From Rhodobacteraceae bacterium EhC02 (GTDB lineage Bacteria; Pseudomonadota; Alphaproteobacteria; Rhodobacterales; Rhodobacteraceae): a stretch of DNA of 64,000 bases. The notes below the pieces were generated by a model. It was not told the DNA's origin and did not search any database. It saw nothing but the letters and a program-made list of their open reading frames with translations. Positions 1 to 8,755 of this stretch are shown here, piece by piece. Both the position numbers and the translations under genes were made by a program. Numbering within the stretch: the first letter of the stretch is position 1; each line of letters starts with the position of its first letter. The stretch covers positions 240,485 to 304,484 of the forward strand of contig LXYH01000006.1 in NCBI GenBank assembly GCA_001650895.1. The letters are read 5' to 3'.

Positions 1-738
1 GTGATCGGCATGGGCAAACAGCTTGACCGTCTTGATGTTGGTGATCGTGTCGACAACCTGGCCTGATACCATCGCACGCGCGCCCGCCCGTTTGCCGGCG
101 CGTTCGCGGATACGCGGCAGGAACCAGCGGATCAGCATGAAGTAAGCGGCAAGCCAGATGACAAAGACCAGCGCGACACGCGCATCGATTGCCAGCAGCA
201 GGAATACCGATCCGATCAGCGAGGCCAGGGCAAAGGCCACGACGTTGATCATCTCGACCGCGACATCGGTGATCGCGCGTGCTGTCTGCATCTGTTTCTG
301 GGCGATGCGGCCCGCGAAATCATCGTCGAAGAACTTGACCGATTGCCCCAGCGTCCAGCGGTGCAACCGGCTAAGGACAAGCGGATTCACATTGGGCTGT
401 ACGATGATCGAATTGGCCGCCGAGGACAGACCGAAAGCCAGCGGGCGCAGGATCAGGAAGAAACCGACAGCCCCCAGGATCATGGCCATGTTGGACGCGC
501 CAAAGAACATGTCGGGCCCGCTGGCAACCGCGCCATCGATCACCATCCCGAGGATCAGGGCGGTCCCCGCCTCAAGCGCCCCGGCCAGCGCCGATAATCC
601 TGCAGCGAGACATAGCGCAGGCCACGACCCCGACAGCGCCCAGCGAAAGAACGCGCCCAGCGCCTGTGGCGGCGGACCTTCGGCAGGCTGGAAAGGGTCG
701 ATACGGGTTGCGGATTGCATCATGGGTCTTTCAGTCAT
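1..738 (-). CDS. ABC exporter half-transporter, N-terminal membrane domain (partial)
   Basis: This is the first 246 residues of a type I (MsbA-like) ABC exporter; the rest, including the ATPase domain, lies beyond the left edge. I chose the ATG at 738 because it is in frame to base 1 and gives a hydrophilic N-terminus of about 25 residues followed by hydrophobic helices. Family-typical segments are a coupling region around the QKQMQTAR motif and an IKTVKLFAHADH-like stretch at the window edge. Such proteins homodimerise in the inner membrane and export lipids, peptides or drugs; the substrate cannot be read from this part. It is separated from cca by about 80 bp. Confidence 0.85.
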   Translation of the reverse strand, partial: MTERPMMQSATRIDPFQPAEGPPPQALGAFFRWALSGSWPALCLAAGLSALAGALEAGTALILGMVIDGAVASGPDMFFGASNMAMILGAVGFFLILRPLAFGLSSAANSIIVQPNVNPLVLSRLHRWTLGQSVKFFDDDFAGRIAQKQMQTARAITDVAVEMINVVAFALASLIGSVFLLLAIDARVALVFVIWLAAYFMLIRWFLPRIRERAGKRAGARAMVSGQVVDTITNIKTVKLFAHADH

Positions 739-820
739 CGGGTTCAGGGAAGAACCTAGCCCGCAGGGTCAGCGGTCAAGAAACCCGCAATCGCGATGGG
801 CCGCAAGGCAAGAAGCAAGA

Positions 821-1975
821 TTACCCGCGATCCAGCAATTCTTCGCGTGTCAGGCGGAAACCCGACAGGATCCAGCGCTGTTTCAGCCGTTCAAGTTCGC
901 GGCCAAGGGCGGGGCCCTCGAATTCCGGCATCAAATCAGCGGCGCGCAAGGGAAACACGGCCGCGGCACCTTCTGCGGCGGCCTCAAGGCTCTCGGGCGC
1001 AAGAGGTTGGCTCATGACGGCTGCGCGCAGTAGCAGGATGGCGCGCGCATCCTCGATCCCGTGCCGAAAACCCAGCTCGCCCGCATTCCGGCCCGAACCC
1101 AAGCCGTCGCGCAGCAGGCACAGCCTGATTTCCTCTGCACGGCTCAACCGCAGGCGACCGGCAGCCTCGGGGCCTGTCATCGAGGCAAGCCGCGCCAACC
1201 AGTCAGGCCCAACCTGCGCTTGCTGTTCAAGATGCACCAACGGCGCCAGACTGCGATCGTCGGCACCTGGCAGGATGCGTGTCAGCACGCCACAGGCGCG
1301 CATGGCCGCAACCGATGGGGCGGGATCCGGTGCCGAGAGCAGCTTGCCCATCTCGCTGCCCACACGTTCACGCGACAATTGCGCCAAACCGTCCGTGGCT
1401 TCGGCGATTGCCGACAGGGCGTTCTGATCCGGCCCCTGCGCATCATCGCCATACCACGCGTGAAAGCGAAAAAAACGCAGGATACGCAGGTAATCCTCTG
1501 CGATGCGTGCGGCTGCGTCCTCGATGAACCGGACCCGCCGCGCCATCAGATCGGGCAGGCCGCCAAGCGGATCAAGCACTGCACCCGAGGGGTCGGCATA
1601 AAGCGCGTTCATGGTGAAATCCCGGCGGCGTGCATCATCCTCGACCCGGGTTGCATAGGCTACAACAGCGCGGCGGCCATCGGTTTCGACATCGCGGCGA
1701 AAGGTCGTGACCTCATGCGGTATGCCGCCAGCGATCACCGTGATCGTGCCGTGCTCGATCCCGGTCGGCACGGGGCGCAGGCCGGCATCCTTGGCCAGTT
1801 CCATCACCACCTCGGGGCGGGCATCGGTCGCGATGTCGATATCGGTGACAGGTGCGCCGATAATGGCATTACGGACGCAACCACCGACAAACAGTGCCCT
1901 GTAGCCGGCCTGTGTCAGCATCGTGCAGACGGCCTGCGTGTGATCCGCCGTGATCCACTCCGCCGCGATCCGCAT
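821..1975 (-). CDS. cca: CCA tRNA nucleotidyltransferase
   Basis: This 384-residue enzyme belongs to the class II nucleotidyltransferase/poly(A) polymerase family, which adds or repairs the 3' CCA end of tRNAs. The N-terminal catalytic head has the GGCVRN motif (residues 31-36) and the metal-binding DxD at D45/D47, followed by the RRDFTMNAL motif (118-125) used for nucleotide selection and an RILRFFRFHA segment. Length fits the alphaproteobacterial form without an HD domain. Its start codon overlaps the stop of the upstream Nudix gene (TGATG), so hslO, the Nudix gene and cca form one minus-strand transcription unit. A poly(A) polymerase is the main alternative, but the motifs fit CCA addition better. 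Confidence 0.92.
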   Translation of the reverse strand: MRIAAEWITADHTQAVCTMLTQAGYRALFVGGCVRNAIIGAPVTDIDIATDARPEVVMELAKDAGLRPVPTGIEHGTITVIAGGIPHEVTTFRRDVETDGRRAVVAYATRVEDDARRRDFTMNALYADPSGAVLDPLGGLPDLMARRVRFIEDAAARIAEDYLRILRFFRFHAWYGDDAQGPDQNALSAIAEATDGLAQLSRERVGSEMGKLLSAPDPAPSVAAMRACGVLTRILPGADDRSLAPLVHLEQQAQVGPDWLARLASMTGPEAAGRLRLSRAEEIRLCLLRDGLGSGRNAGELGFRHGIEDARAILLLRAAVMSQPLAPESLEAAAEGAAAVFPLRAADLMPEFEGPALGRELERLKQRWILSGFRLTREELLDRG

Positions 1976-2574
1976 CAGCCCTGCATCCTGTCTGCCAATG
2001 CGCGCAGAATACGGGCCGTTGCGCCCCAGATGTAATAGGGACCGTATGGCACGGTGAAATAGTGCCGCCTTTGCCCGCGCCAGCGCCGCGACTGGATGAT
2101 GAAACGGGCAGGATCCGTGACATGGGACAGCGGTGCCTCGAACACCTCGGCGACTTCGCCGGGTTCGGGCCGGGGATCGAAGGGCGCGACGACGCGGGCC
2201 AGAACCGGCGTCACGATGAAGCCCGTCACGGTTTCATGCGCGGGCATGGTGCCCAGAACCTCGACATTTGCGCGGTCGAGCGCGATTTCTTCCTCTGCCT
2301 CGCGCAGGGCGGCGGCAATGACATCGGCATCGCCTTCGTCCTGCTTGCCGCCCGGAAAGGCGATCTGACCGGGGTGATGCTTGAGGGCGGATGATCGTTT
2401 TGTCAGGATCACCTGCATGCCGAACGGCCGCTCGATCAGCGGAACAAGAACGCCGGCCGCACGCAGCGGCCGACCCTCTGGCAAGACGACATCCGGGTTC
2501 AGATCGAAATCGGAAGACGGACGCCCCTCACGGCGCAATGCGTCGATAACCCGATCAAGAGGATCAGTCCGCAT
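1975..2574 (-). CDS. CoA pyrophosphatase-type Nudix hydrolase
   Basis: This is a Nudix hydrolase of about 199 residues resembling NudL/CoAse, which cleaves CoA or acyl-CoA to phosphopantetheine and 3',5'-ADP. Seen directly: the family-typical HPGQIAFPGGK segment leading into a Nudix helix ending REAEEEI. The usual glycine after the EE pair is replaced by alanine, which is tolerated in this subgroup. I prefer the internal ATG at 2574 over one 45 bases further upstream because it overlaps the end of hslO by 11 bp, matching the coupling in the rest of the operon. The substrate is inferred from the family. Confidence 0.85.
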   Translation of the reverse strand: MRTDPLDRVIDALRREGRPSSDFDLNPDVVLPEGRPLRAAGVLVPLIERPFGMQVILTKRSSALKHHPGQIAFPGGKQDEGDADVIAAALREAEEEIALDRANVEVLGTMPAHETVTGFIVTPVLARVVAPFDPRPEPGEVAEVFEAPLSHVTDPARFIIQSRRWRGQRRHYFTVPYGPYYIWGATARILRALADRMQG

Positions 2575-3562
2575 CCCCGTCCGTCCCTTTGGCCTCGAAT
2601 CCCAGGGTCTCGGGGTCAAGGTCGTAATGGGCGCCGCAGAACTGGCAATCGGCCGTGACCCGCCCCTCGTCCGTGGTCATCTTTTCGATGTCCTTGGAGG
2701 AATAGATCGACAGGCTTTGCCGCACACGGTCTTCGGAACAGGTGCAACCAAATCGCACGGGCTGCGCATCGAAGACACGCGGCGCCTCTTCGTGGAACAG
2801 GCGGATCAGCAAATCGGTCGGCGACACGCGCGGCCCGACAAGTTCCAGATTCTCGACCGTGTCCAGAAGAAGATTGGCACGGTTCCAGTTCTCGCCATCC
2901 TCGCCATCCACAAGGTCGCGTGCGTGCAACAAGCCATCTTCGCCTGTCGCCTCTGCACCTTTGGCAAAGGGCGAGGCCTTCGGCATGTGCTGCAACATCA
3001 CACCGCCTGCGCGCCAGTATTCCTTGATCCCACGCTCGGTCGATTTGCCGAAGCTCAGGGCAAAGCGGGTCGGCAACTGCTCGGACTGGGCGAAATACGC
3101 CTCGGCACAGGATGCAAGCGATCCACCGGCAAGCGGGGTGATGCCCTGATAGGGGGTCATGCCCTGGCCCTGGTCGATCATGATCGCAAAATAACCCGTG
3201 CCGATCTGGTCGAAGGGCGCCCCATCCGTCAGACGATCCGCATCATAGCTTGCATAGGCCCGGATACGTGCCGGCTCGCCTTCCTCGGACGGGCCATAGT
3301 AATCCGTGGCAATCATCCTGACAGGGCCCTTGGACTGGACCTGAAGCTGCAATTTCCAGCGCAGCTTGACCGACTGGCCGATCAACGCGGTCAGCAAGGC
3401 CATTTCAGCCACCAGCGCCTCGACCACCGGAGGGTAGTCGTGCTGCTTCAGGATACCGTCAAGCACCCCGTCCAGCCGTGCGACACGGCCCCTGATGTCC
3501 GAGTTGTCCAGCTGGAACGGCAATACCGTATCGTCCCAGGCGATTTTTGATCCAAGTGTCAT
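2564..3562 (-). CDS. hslO: Redox-regulated holdase chaperone Hsp33
   Basis: This 332-residue protein matches Hsp33, a cytosolic chaperone that is inactive when reduced and becomes a holdase on oxidative unfolding. The C-terminal zinc centre is visible: a CxC pair at C273/C275 and a CxxC pair at C306/C309. The N-terminal domain holds the conserved substrate-binding fold with an ALIGQSVKLRWKLQLQ segment and a GGV-x-LQ-x-MP stretch. It is slightly longer than the E. coli protein (about 292 residues), as is common in alphaproteobacteria. It is first in the minus-strand run hslO-Nudix-cca and diverges from a second Nudix gene. Confidence 0.93.
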   Translation of the reverse strand: MTLGSKIAWDDTVLPFQLDNSDIRGRVARLDGVLDGILKQHDYPPVVEALVAEMALLTALIGQSVKLRWKLQLQVQSKGPVRMIATDYYGPSEEGEPARIRAYASYDADRLTDGAPFDQIGTGYFAIMIDQGQGMTPYQGITPLAGGSLASCAEAYFAQSEQLPTRFALSFGKSTERGIKEYWRAGGVMLQHMPKASPFAKGAEATGEDGLLHARDLVDGEDGENWNRANLLLDTVENLELVGPRVSPTDLLIRLFHEEAPRVFDAQPVRFGCTCSEDRVRQSLSIYSSKDIEKMTTDEGRVTADCQFCGAHYDLDPETLGFEAKGTDGDAD

Positions 3563-3675
3563 GGGGTTTCCTTACGAGCCGTCTCTTGGCATACCGCGTG
3601 TATATAGGCGGGGCAAGGCAGGCACCAAGGGAATGGCTGCCACCCGCTGCGCGCAGGGCTTGTGCAAAAGGTGAC

Positions 3676-4131
3676 ATGATGATCAGACGGTTTGGTGAAA
3701 CGCCCCGGGCGGGGCAAAGCTACAGACGCCGACCAGGGGCCTATGCGATCCTGTTGCGCGGCGCGGACATGCTGGTGACGCATCAGGCCGATCCATGGCC
3801 GGAGTTCCAGCTGCCGGGCGGCGGGATCGACCCCGGCGAGTCGCCTTTGGCAGCACTTCACCGCGAGGTTTTCGAGGAAACAGGCTGGAGCATTGCCGCC
3901 CCGCGCCGTATCGGAACATTCCGCCGCTTCACCTATATGCCTGAATACGACCTCTGGGCCGAGAAGCTGTGCATGATCTACCTGGCAAGGCCAGTGCGCC
4001 GGATCGGCCCGCCCAGCGAGGCAGGCCATACCGCGTTGTGGATGCCCCCCGCGGTTGCAGCCGGCAAGCTTGGAAACGCCGGAGACAGGCATTTCGTCAC
4101 CGGTTTGCTATCCGGTCTTCGACGCTTCTGA
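3676..4131 (+). CDS. Nudix hydrolase
   Basis: This 151-residue protein has a complete Nudix box at residues 49-71: G, five residues, E, seven residues, then REVFEETGW. Such enzymes hydrolyse nucleoside diphosphates linked to another moiety, using Mg2+ bound by the box glutamates. The substrate is not predictable here. I chose ATG 3676 because an AAAAGGTG ribosome-binding sequence precedes it; the frame is open further upstream but that extension has no family similarity. Its 3' end overlaps the convergent phosphatase gene by 24 bp. Confidence 0.85.
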   Translation: MMIRRFGETPRAGQSYRRRPGAYAILLRGADMLVTHQADPWPEFQLPGGGIDPGESPLAALHREVFEETGWSIAAPRRIGTFRRFTYMPEYDLWAEKLCMIYLARPVRRIGPPSEAGHTALWMPPAVAAGKLGNAGDRHFVTGLLSGLRRF

Positions 4132-5433
4132 CTGCGGCGCACCCTTGTATTCAAACAGAACGGCCGAAACGTCATCCGGGAAGTCGTGACCGCCCGCGTA
4201 TTCGGTCAGGTTCCAGATGAAGGCTTCCAGAAATGCGGTTCCGACCAAATGGCGCAAATCATCCAGCATCCTTGAGGCACCTTCGGTCCCCAACAGGCGT
4301 TCTTCCGGGTCGGGACATTCAAGGATTCCGTCGGACAGCACGATCAGCCGATCGCCCGGTGCAAGAACGCAGTCGAACTGCTGATAGATCGCGCTGTCGA
4401 ACAGTCCGACCGGCAGACCGCCTGCGCCCAGGATTTCCAACGTTCCGTCAGATCGCTGAACCATGGGGTTCGGATGCCCTGCCTGCACCATGACGACACG
4501 CCCGGTCTGCAGATCGGCATCGGCCAGAAACAAGGTGAGGTAGTGATCGGTCTGCACCTCCTGCAGGACAAGGCGGTTCAACGAGCCGACAACCTGTTCG
4601 GGCGGCAAATGGGTCAGTGCACCATCCGCATCACGCGTCAGGGCGATGTTATGTTCCGGCGCAGAGGATGACATGTAGCTTGCCAGTCGCGCCGTCATCA
4701 TCGCGGAACTGATCCCGTGGCCGGACACATCCAGCGCAAACAGCCCCGCATGCGTATCGCCGGCCGGATAGAACCCGACCAGATCCCCCCCCACGTGCCC
4801 CGAGGATCGCAACAGAAGACAGACCTGCGCCGCGCCGAAGTCATGCGATCTTTCCCGCACCAGCGACTGTTGCAGTTTTTTCGCCTCCGCAAGGTCGGTG
4901 TCCAGCGCATCATAAAGCGCCTGAAGCTCGGCCAGGGTGCTGGTGATCAGGCGATTCTTGTCCGACAGTTGCCGCTGCATGTCGATGATCCGCGTACCCG
5001 CATTGATGCGGGCGCGCAGTTCTGCGGGATTGACGGGCTTGGTCAGGAAGTCGTCAGCCCCGCAATCAAGACCGAGCGCCACGGCTTCCTTGCCGCTTTT
5101 CGAGGTGAGAAGGATGAAATAGCCATAGGATTCCCGTGGCAGGGCACGGAAGGCGCGACAGAACGCAAGCCCATCCATGCCGGGCATCATCCAGTCGCTG
5201 AGAACAAGATCCGGCGCCTCAACAGTGCAAAGCGCCAGCGCATCCTGCCCACTGGCGGCTTCGGATACCCTGAAGCCCCACCGGGTCAGAAAGGACGAAA
5301 GGATACGCCTTTGCAGGTCACTGTCATCGACCACAAGCGCATGCAAGGGAATGTCACGCACGACCGTCGCGTTCGGGCCTGTCTTCTGGGAATGCTGTGC
5401 TTGCGCGGACACGGGTTGCTGCCTTCTTGACAT
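4108..5433 (-). CDS. Response regulator with C-terminal PP2C-type (SpoIIE/RsbU) phosphatase
   Basis: This 441-residue fusion begins with a receiver domain (about residues 30-150): acidic pair D36/D37, phospho-acceptor D80 in the sequence LSDWMMPGMDG, and lysine K132 in LTKPV. A helical linker (about 150-205) leads to a SpoIIE/PP2C phosphatase domain, seen in the stretch GLFALDVSGHGISSAMM and a later LIVLSDGILE metal-binding motif. In characterised relatives, phosphorylating the receiver switches the phosphatase on an anti-sigma-factor antagonist (partner switching). No antagonist or anti-sigma kinase gene lies in this window. The divergent neighbour is a lone Hpt protein, a plausible phosphodonor. 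It ends inside the convergent Nudix gene. Confidence 0.88.
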   Translation of the reverse strand: MSRRQQPVSAQAQHSQKTGPNATVVRDIPLHALVVDDSDLQRRILSSFLTRWGFRVSEAASGQDALALCTVEAPDLVLSDWMMPGMDGLAFCRAFRALPRESYGYFILLTSKSGKEAVALGLDCGADDFLTKPVNPAELRARINAGTRIIDMQRQLSDKNRLITSTLAELQALYDALDTDLAEAKKLQQSLVRERSHDFGAAQVCLLLRSSGHVGGDLVGFYPAGDTHAGLFALDVSGHGISSAMMTARLASYMSSSAPEHNIALTRDADGALTHLPPEQVVGSLNRLVLQEVQTDHYLTLFLADADLQTGRVVMVQAGHPNPMVQRSDGTLEILGAGGLPVGLFDSAIYQQFDCVLAPGDRLIVLSDGILECPDPEERLLGTEGASRMLDDLRHLVGTAFLEAFIWNLTEYAGGHDFPDDVSAVLFEYKGAPQSEASKTG

Positions 5434-5551
5434 GAAAGCCCCATGTAAAGCGCAATCCCTAACGCCAGCTAAATGTTAGAATTAATCGTATTTACAGAAT
5501 GTTAAGTTCTTTTCCCTAAGCCTGCAAAGCATGTCGCGGCAGGAGAGGGAC

Positions 5552-5899
5552 ATGATCGACTGGACACGTGTGGAAGAACTGCGGGATGAAATCGGCGCTG
5601 ATTGTTTTGACGAGGTGGTCAACCTCTTCCTGGCCGAAGCTGGTGATGTCGTGACCCGCCTGCGTGACAATCCCGATGTTTCGCGGCTGGCGGTCGATCT
5701 TCACTTTCTCAAGGGTGGTGTTCTCAACCTCGGGTTCGTGGCGGTTTCCCACCTGTGCACAGAGGGGGAAAGCCTGGCCTCAAGCGGACAGGGCGACCGG
5801 TTCGACATCACGGCGCTTGTCACGACCTATGAACAGTCAAGGCTGGCATTCCTGACGGAGTACCAGTCACGCCTTGCCGTGCGGGCCTCAGCGGGGTGA
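5552..5899 (+). CDS. Stand-alone histidine phosphotransfer (Hpt) protein
   Basis: This small protein of 115 residues is a four-helix Hpt domain. The motif HFLKGG starting at H51 is the phospho-accepting histidine with its conserved lysine and glycine. I chose ATG 5552 over an in-frame ATG 21 bases upstream because an AGGAGAGG ribosome-binding site sits just before 5552. It has no kinase or receiver of its own, so it should shuttle phosphate between a hybrid kinase encoded elsewhere and a receiver. The divergent receiver-phosphatase gene 118 bp away is the obvious candidate partner, and regA is convergent with it (12-bp 3' overlap). The partner assignment is inference from position. Confidence 0.85.
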   Translation: MIDWTRVEELRDEIGADCFDEVVNLFLAEAGDVVTRLRDNPDVSRLAVDLHFLKGGVLNLGFVAVSHLCTEGESLASSGQGDRFDITALVTTYEQSRLAFLTEYQSRLAVRASAG

Positions 5900-6439
5900 A
5901 CGTTTGGCAAGGATACGTTGAAGGGTACGGCGATGCATGTTCAGGCGACGCGCCGTCTCGGACACATTGCGGTCGCACAGTTCATACACGCGCTGGATAT
6001 GCTCCCAACGAACGCGATCCGCGCTCATCGGGTTTTCGGGCGGCGGCGGAAGGTCGGCCCCGGTCGCCAGCAAGGCGTGGGTGATGTCGGTCGCATCCGC
6101 CGGTTTGCTCAGGTAATCCGTGGCACCGATCTTGACCGCCGCGACAGCGGTTGCAATGGCACCGTAACCGGTCAGCACGACGATGCGGCAATCCGGGCGT
6201 TTGTCGCGCAGAACCTCGACCACATCCAGCCCGTTGCCATCCTCTAGGCGCAGGTCACACACGGCATAGGCAGGGGGACGGGCCGTTGCAATGGCCTTGC
6301 CAGCAGCGACCGAACCTGCGGTTTCCACATCGAAGCCACGTTTTTCCATGGCTTTGGCCAGGCGCTTCAGAAACGCTTCATCGTCGTCGACCAGAAGAAG
6401 TGTTCTGTCTTCTCCGATGTCGTGCAGGTCTTCCGCCAC
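5888..6439 (-). CDS. regA: Redox response regulator RegA/PrrA/ActR
   Basis: This 183-residue response regulator is nearly identical in pattern to Rhodobacter RegA/PrrA. Its receiver domain has the acidic cluster at residues 18-20, phospho-acceptor D62 in CDLRLEDGNGLDVVEVL, and K112. A proline-rich linker (ADLPPPPENP) precedes a Fis-type helix-turn-helix ending NMHRRTLQRILAKR. I chose a GTG start at 6439 because AGGAGG lies seven bases upstream. RegA controls photosynthesis, nitrogen fixation, CO2 fixation and respiration genes in response to redox state sensed by RegB. senC lies upstream on the same strand across a 101-bp gap and regB is divergent. The usual hvrA neighbour is absent; an Hpt gene lies downstream instead. 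Confidence 0.95.
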   Translation of the reverse strand: MAEDLHDIGEDRTLLLVDDDEAFLKRLAKAMEKRGFDVETAGSVAAGKAIATARPPAYAVCDLRLEDGNGLDVVEVLRDKRPDCRIVVLTGYGAIATAVAAVKIGATDYLSKPADATDITHALLATGADLPPPPENPMSADRVRWEHIQRVYELCDRNVSETARRLNMHRRTLQRILAKRSPR

Positions 6440-6540
6440 GCCTGTGCCTCCTGATCCAGCCAACGCTGTTCAAATCTATTATAGCGCGCGCTGTCAGGCG
6501 TCAAACCAACCTGTCATTCTCGTGATGTCAGAGCAAACTG

Positions 6541-7161
6541 TCATTGGGCTTCCAGAAAGCACTGGATACGGTCCGCCACATCTTCCGCGCGCAAAGACCG
6601 CTGAAAGACTTCGACAAAACCATCTTCGGGAAAGACGAGATAGCTCATCGTGGAATGATCGACGAGGTAGTATTCATCGTCACCTTCCTGTTTCTGATAG
6701 AAGGTGCGGTAGGCACGGCTGGCCGCGCGAACCTGCTCGGGCGACCCTGTCAGACCCAGCATGCGCTCGTGCAGGTTTGCCGTGAATGCGTCGACAACTT
6801 CGGGCGTGTCGCGTTCAGGGTCGATCGAGATGAAAACAGGCTTCACCATCAGGCCACGCTCTTCAAGGATATCGATCGCCTCTGCGTTCCGGGACGTGTC
6901 CAGGGGGCAGACATCCGGGCAGAAAGTATAGCCGAAATAGATCAGGCTTGGCTGGTCGATCACATCGGCGTCCGTCACCGTCTTGCCGGTCTCGTCCACC
7001 AGAGTGAACGGTCCCCCGATCTGCGAGGCGCCACCGGCAATATTTGTGGTGCGGCACTGGGCGTATTTGTCAGGTGTACCCGCAAGCCTTGTATAGACAA
7101 AAACACCTGCAGTCATCGCAATGACAAGACACACCGCGGCGATGGCATAAAAACGGGACAT
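6541..7161 (-). CDS. senC: SCO1/SenC/PrrC copper-binding cytochrome oxidase assembly protein
   Basis: This 206-residue membrane-anchored thioredoxin-fold protein belongs to the SCO1/SenC family, which delivers copper to the CuA site or CuB of haem-copper oxidases. An N-terminal hydrophobic segment (about residues 4-22) anchors it in the membrane. The copper ligands are visible: CPDVC (C81, C85) and a histidine (H169) in LVDHSTMSYL. The ATG at 7161 follows GGAG with six bases of spacing; a GTG one codon upstream would be too close to it. Linkage to regA and regB is the classic senC-regA/regB arrangement, tying oxidase assembly to redox signalling. Confidence 0.95.
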   Translation of the reverse strand: MSRFYAIAAVCLVIAMTAGVFVYTRLAGTPDKYAQCRTTNIAGGASQIGGPFTLVDETGKTVTDADVIDQPSLIYFGYTFCPDVCPLDTSRNAEAIDILEERGLMVKPVFISIDPERDTPEVVDAFTANLHERMLGLTGSPEQVRAASRAYRTFYQKQEGDDEYYLVDHSTMSYLVFPEDGFVEVFQRSLRAEDVADRIQCFLEAQ

Positions 7162-7231
7162 CACGTTCTCCTTTTCCGGCAGGACTGGTTATTGGGTCAG
7201 CCGGGGTGCATATTTAGCACTTGGGCCAGAC

Positions 7232-8653
7232 ATGCAACGGGACGAATGGGCACATATGAGTGATATGCAGCTTGGCGTTCTCAAGGGGCGCGAACGCGGA
7301 AACTGGGTTCGTCTTCGCACGATCATCCTGTTGCGCTGGGCAGCTGTCATCGGACAGCTGATCGCCCTGTTCGTCGCGCAAGAGGCCTACAAGCTGCAGA
7401 TCGAGATGGGGCTGTGCCTGTTGGTCGTCAGCGTGTCGGTCATGGGCAACCTGATCGCGATGTTCATTTTCCCCGAAAACAAGCGACTGTCGGAAACCGA
7501 AAACCTGTTGATGGTTCTCTTCGATCTTCTGCAACTGGCGCTGCTGCTGTACCTGACGGGCGGCCTGCATAACCCGTTCTACATCCTGATCCTGGGGCCG
7601 GTGACGGTTTCAGCCTTGGTTCTGACGCTTCGCTCGACCGTGTTTCTGGGGATCACCGCCATCCTTGCCGTGACCCTTCTGGCCGAGTTCCACCTTCCCC
7701 TGCGATCAGAGCAGGGGTTCCTTTTGCAGGTGCCCGACATTTTCGTTTTCGGCAATTGGGTGGCCATCACCATCGCTGTGATCTTCCTCAGCTTCTATTC
7801 CCGGCGTGTCACCCAAGAGATGCATTCGATGTCCGACGCGTTGCAAGCGACGCAGATGGCCTTGGCGCGCGAGCAGAAGCTGACCGATCTGGGCGGCGTC
7901 GTCGCGGCGGCAGCCCATGAACTGGGCACACCACTGGCCACCATCAAGCTGACCAGTGCCGAGCTGATCGAAGAGCTGGATGATTTTCCCGAGCTTCAGG
8001 ACGATGCACGGCTGATCCGCGAGCAGGCAGACCGATGCCGGGATATCCTGCGTTCCATGGGGCGGGCGGGCAAGGATGATCTGATGCTGCGTCAGGCGCC
8101 CTTGGGCACCTTGGTACGCGAAGCCGCGGCCCCGCATATGAACCGTGGCAAGGACATCAATTTTCAGGACGGTCTGACGGACGAAGACAGCCAGAGCCAG
8201 CCCATGGTGCTGCGCCGCCCCGACCTGGTGCATGGGCTGCGCAACCTGTTGCAGAACGGGGTTGATTTCGCGTGGGCGAATGTCTGGGTGGAAACCCGCT
8301 GGGATGATGAAACCGTTTCGGTGCGCATCATGGATGACGGCATGGGCTATCCCGCGAACATCATGGGGCGGATCGGCGACCCCTTCATGCGGTTGCGCAG
8401 AAGCGAACCGGAACGCGCCCAGCGCCCGGAATACGAAGGCATGGGGCTGGGGCTGTTCATCGCCAAGACGCTTCTTGAACGGTCCGGGGCCGAACTCAGC
8501 TTTGCCAACGGGCGAGATCCCTATCTTGCCAGTACGGAACAACCCCAGAAGTGCGGCGCGATTGTCGAAGTTGTCTGGCCGCGATCAAAGATCGATGCAC
8601 GCCATCCGGCGAATGCCACGCCAATGGGGCAGAACCGCCTGCTGGATACCTGA
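7232..8653 (+). CDS. regB: Redox sensor histidine kinase RegB/PrrB
   Basis: This 473-residue membrane kinase has several transmembrane segments (about residues 27-190). The quinone-sensing motif GGLHNPF is at 110-116, and the phospho-accepting H229 sits in AAAAHELGTPL. The conserved redox-active cysteine (C269) follows in EQADRCRDILRSMG. The C-terminal ATPase has a DDGMGYP N/G1-like box and EGMGLGLFIAKTLL. RegB autophosphorylates under reducing conditions and phosphorylates RegA. The start shown is the most upstream; a second ATG eight codons later is also possible. It diverges from senC across a 70-bp gap that should hold both promoters. Confidence 0.95.
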   Translation: MQRDEWAHMSDMQLGVLKGRERGNWVRLRTIILLRWAAVIGQLIALFVAQEAYKLQIEMGLCLLVVSVSVMGNLIAMFIFPENKRLSETENLLMVLFDLLQLALLLYLTGGLHNPFYILILGPVTVSALVLTLRSTVFLGITAILAVTLLAEFHLPLRSEQGFLLQVPDIFVFGNWVAITIAVIFLSFYSRRVTQEMHSMSDALQATQMALAREQKLTDLGGVVAAAAHELGTPLATIKLTSAELIEELDDFPELQDDARLIREQADRCRDILRSMGRAGKDDLMLRQAPLGTLVREAAAPHMNRGKDINFQDGLTDEDSQSQPMVLRRPDLVHGLRNLLQNGVDFAWANVWVETRWDDETVSVRIMDDGMGYPANIMGRIGDPFMRLRRSEPERAQRPEYEGMGLGLFIAKTLLERSGAELSFANGRDPYLASTEQPQKCGAIVEVVWPRSKIDARHPANATPMGQNRLLDT

Positions 8654-8755
8654 TCCGGTAATCCGGTTTCGGGTCAGCGGCTTCTCGGCGTTAACCATGC
8701 ATTAAGCATTTCGCGTCAAAGCTGTAAGTCATGTTTCCAGACGGGGGAGTCGGGG

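Noticed and set aside
7208..7222. TTAGCACTT resembling half of a CIRCE element before regB
   Set aside because: The inverted second half is missing and RegB is not a heat-shock gene.
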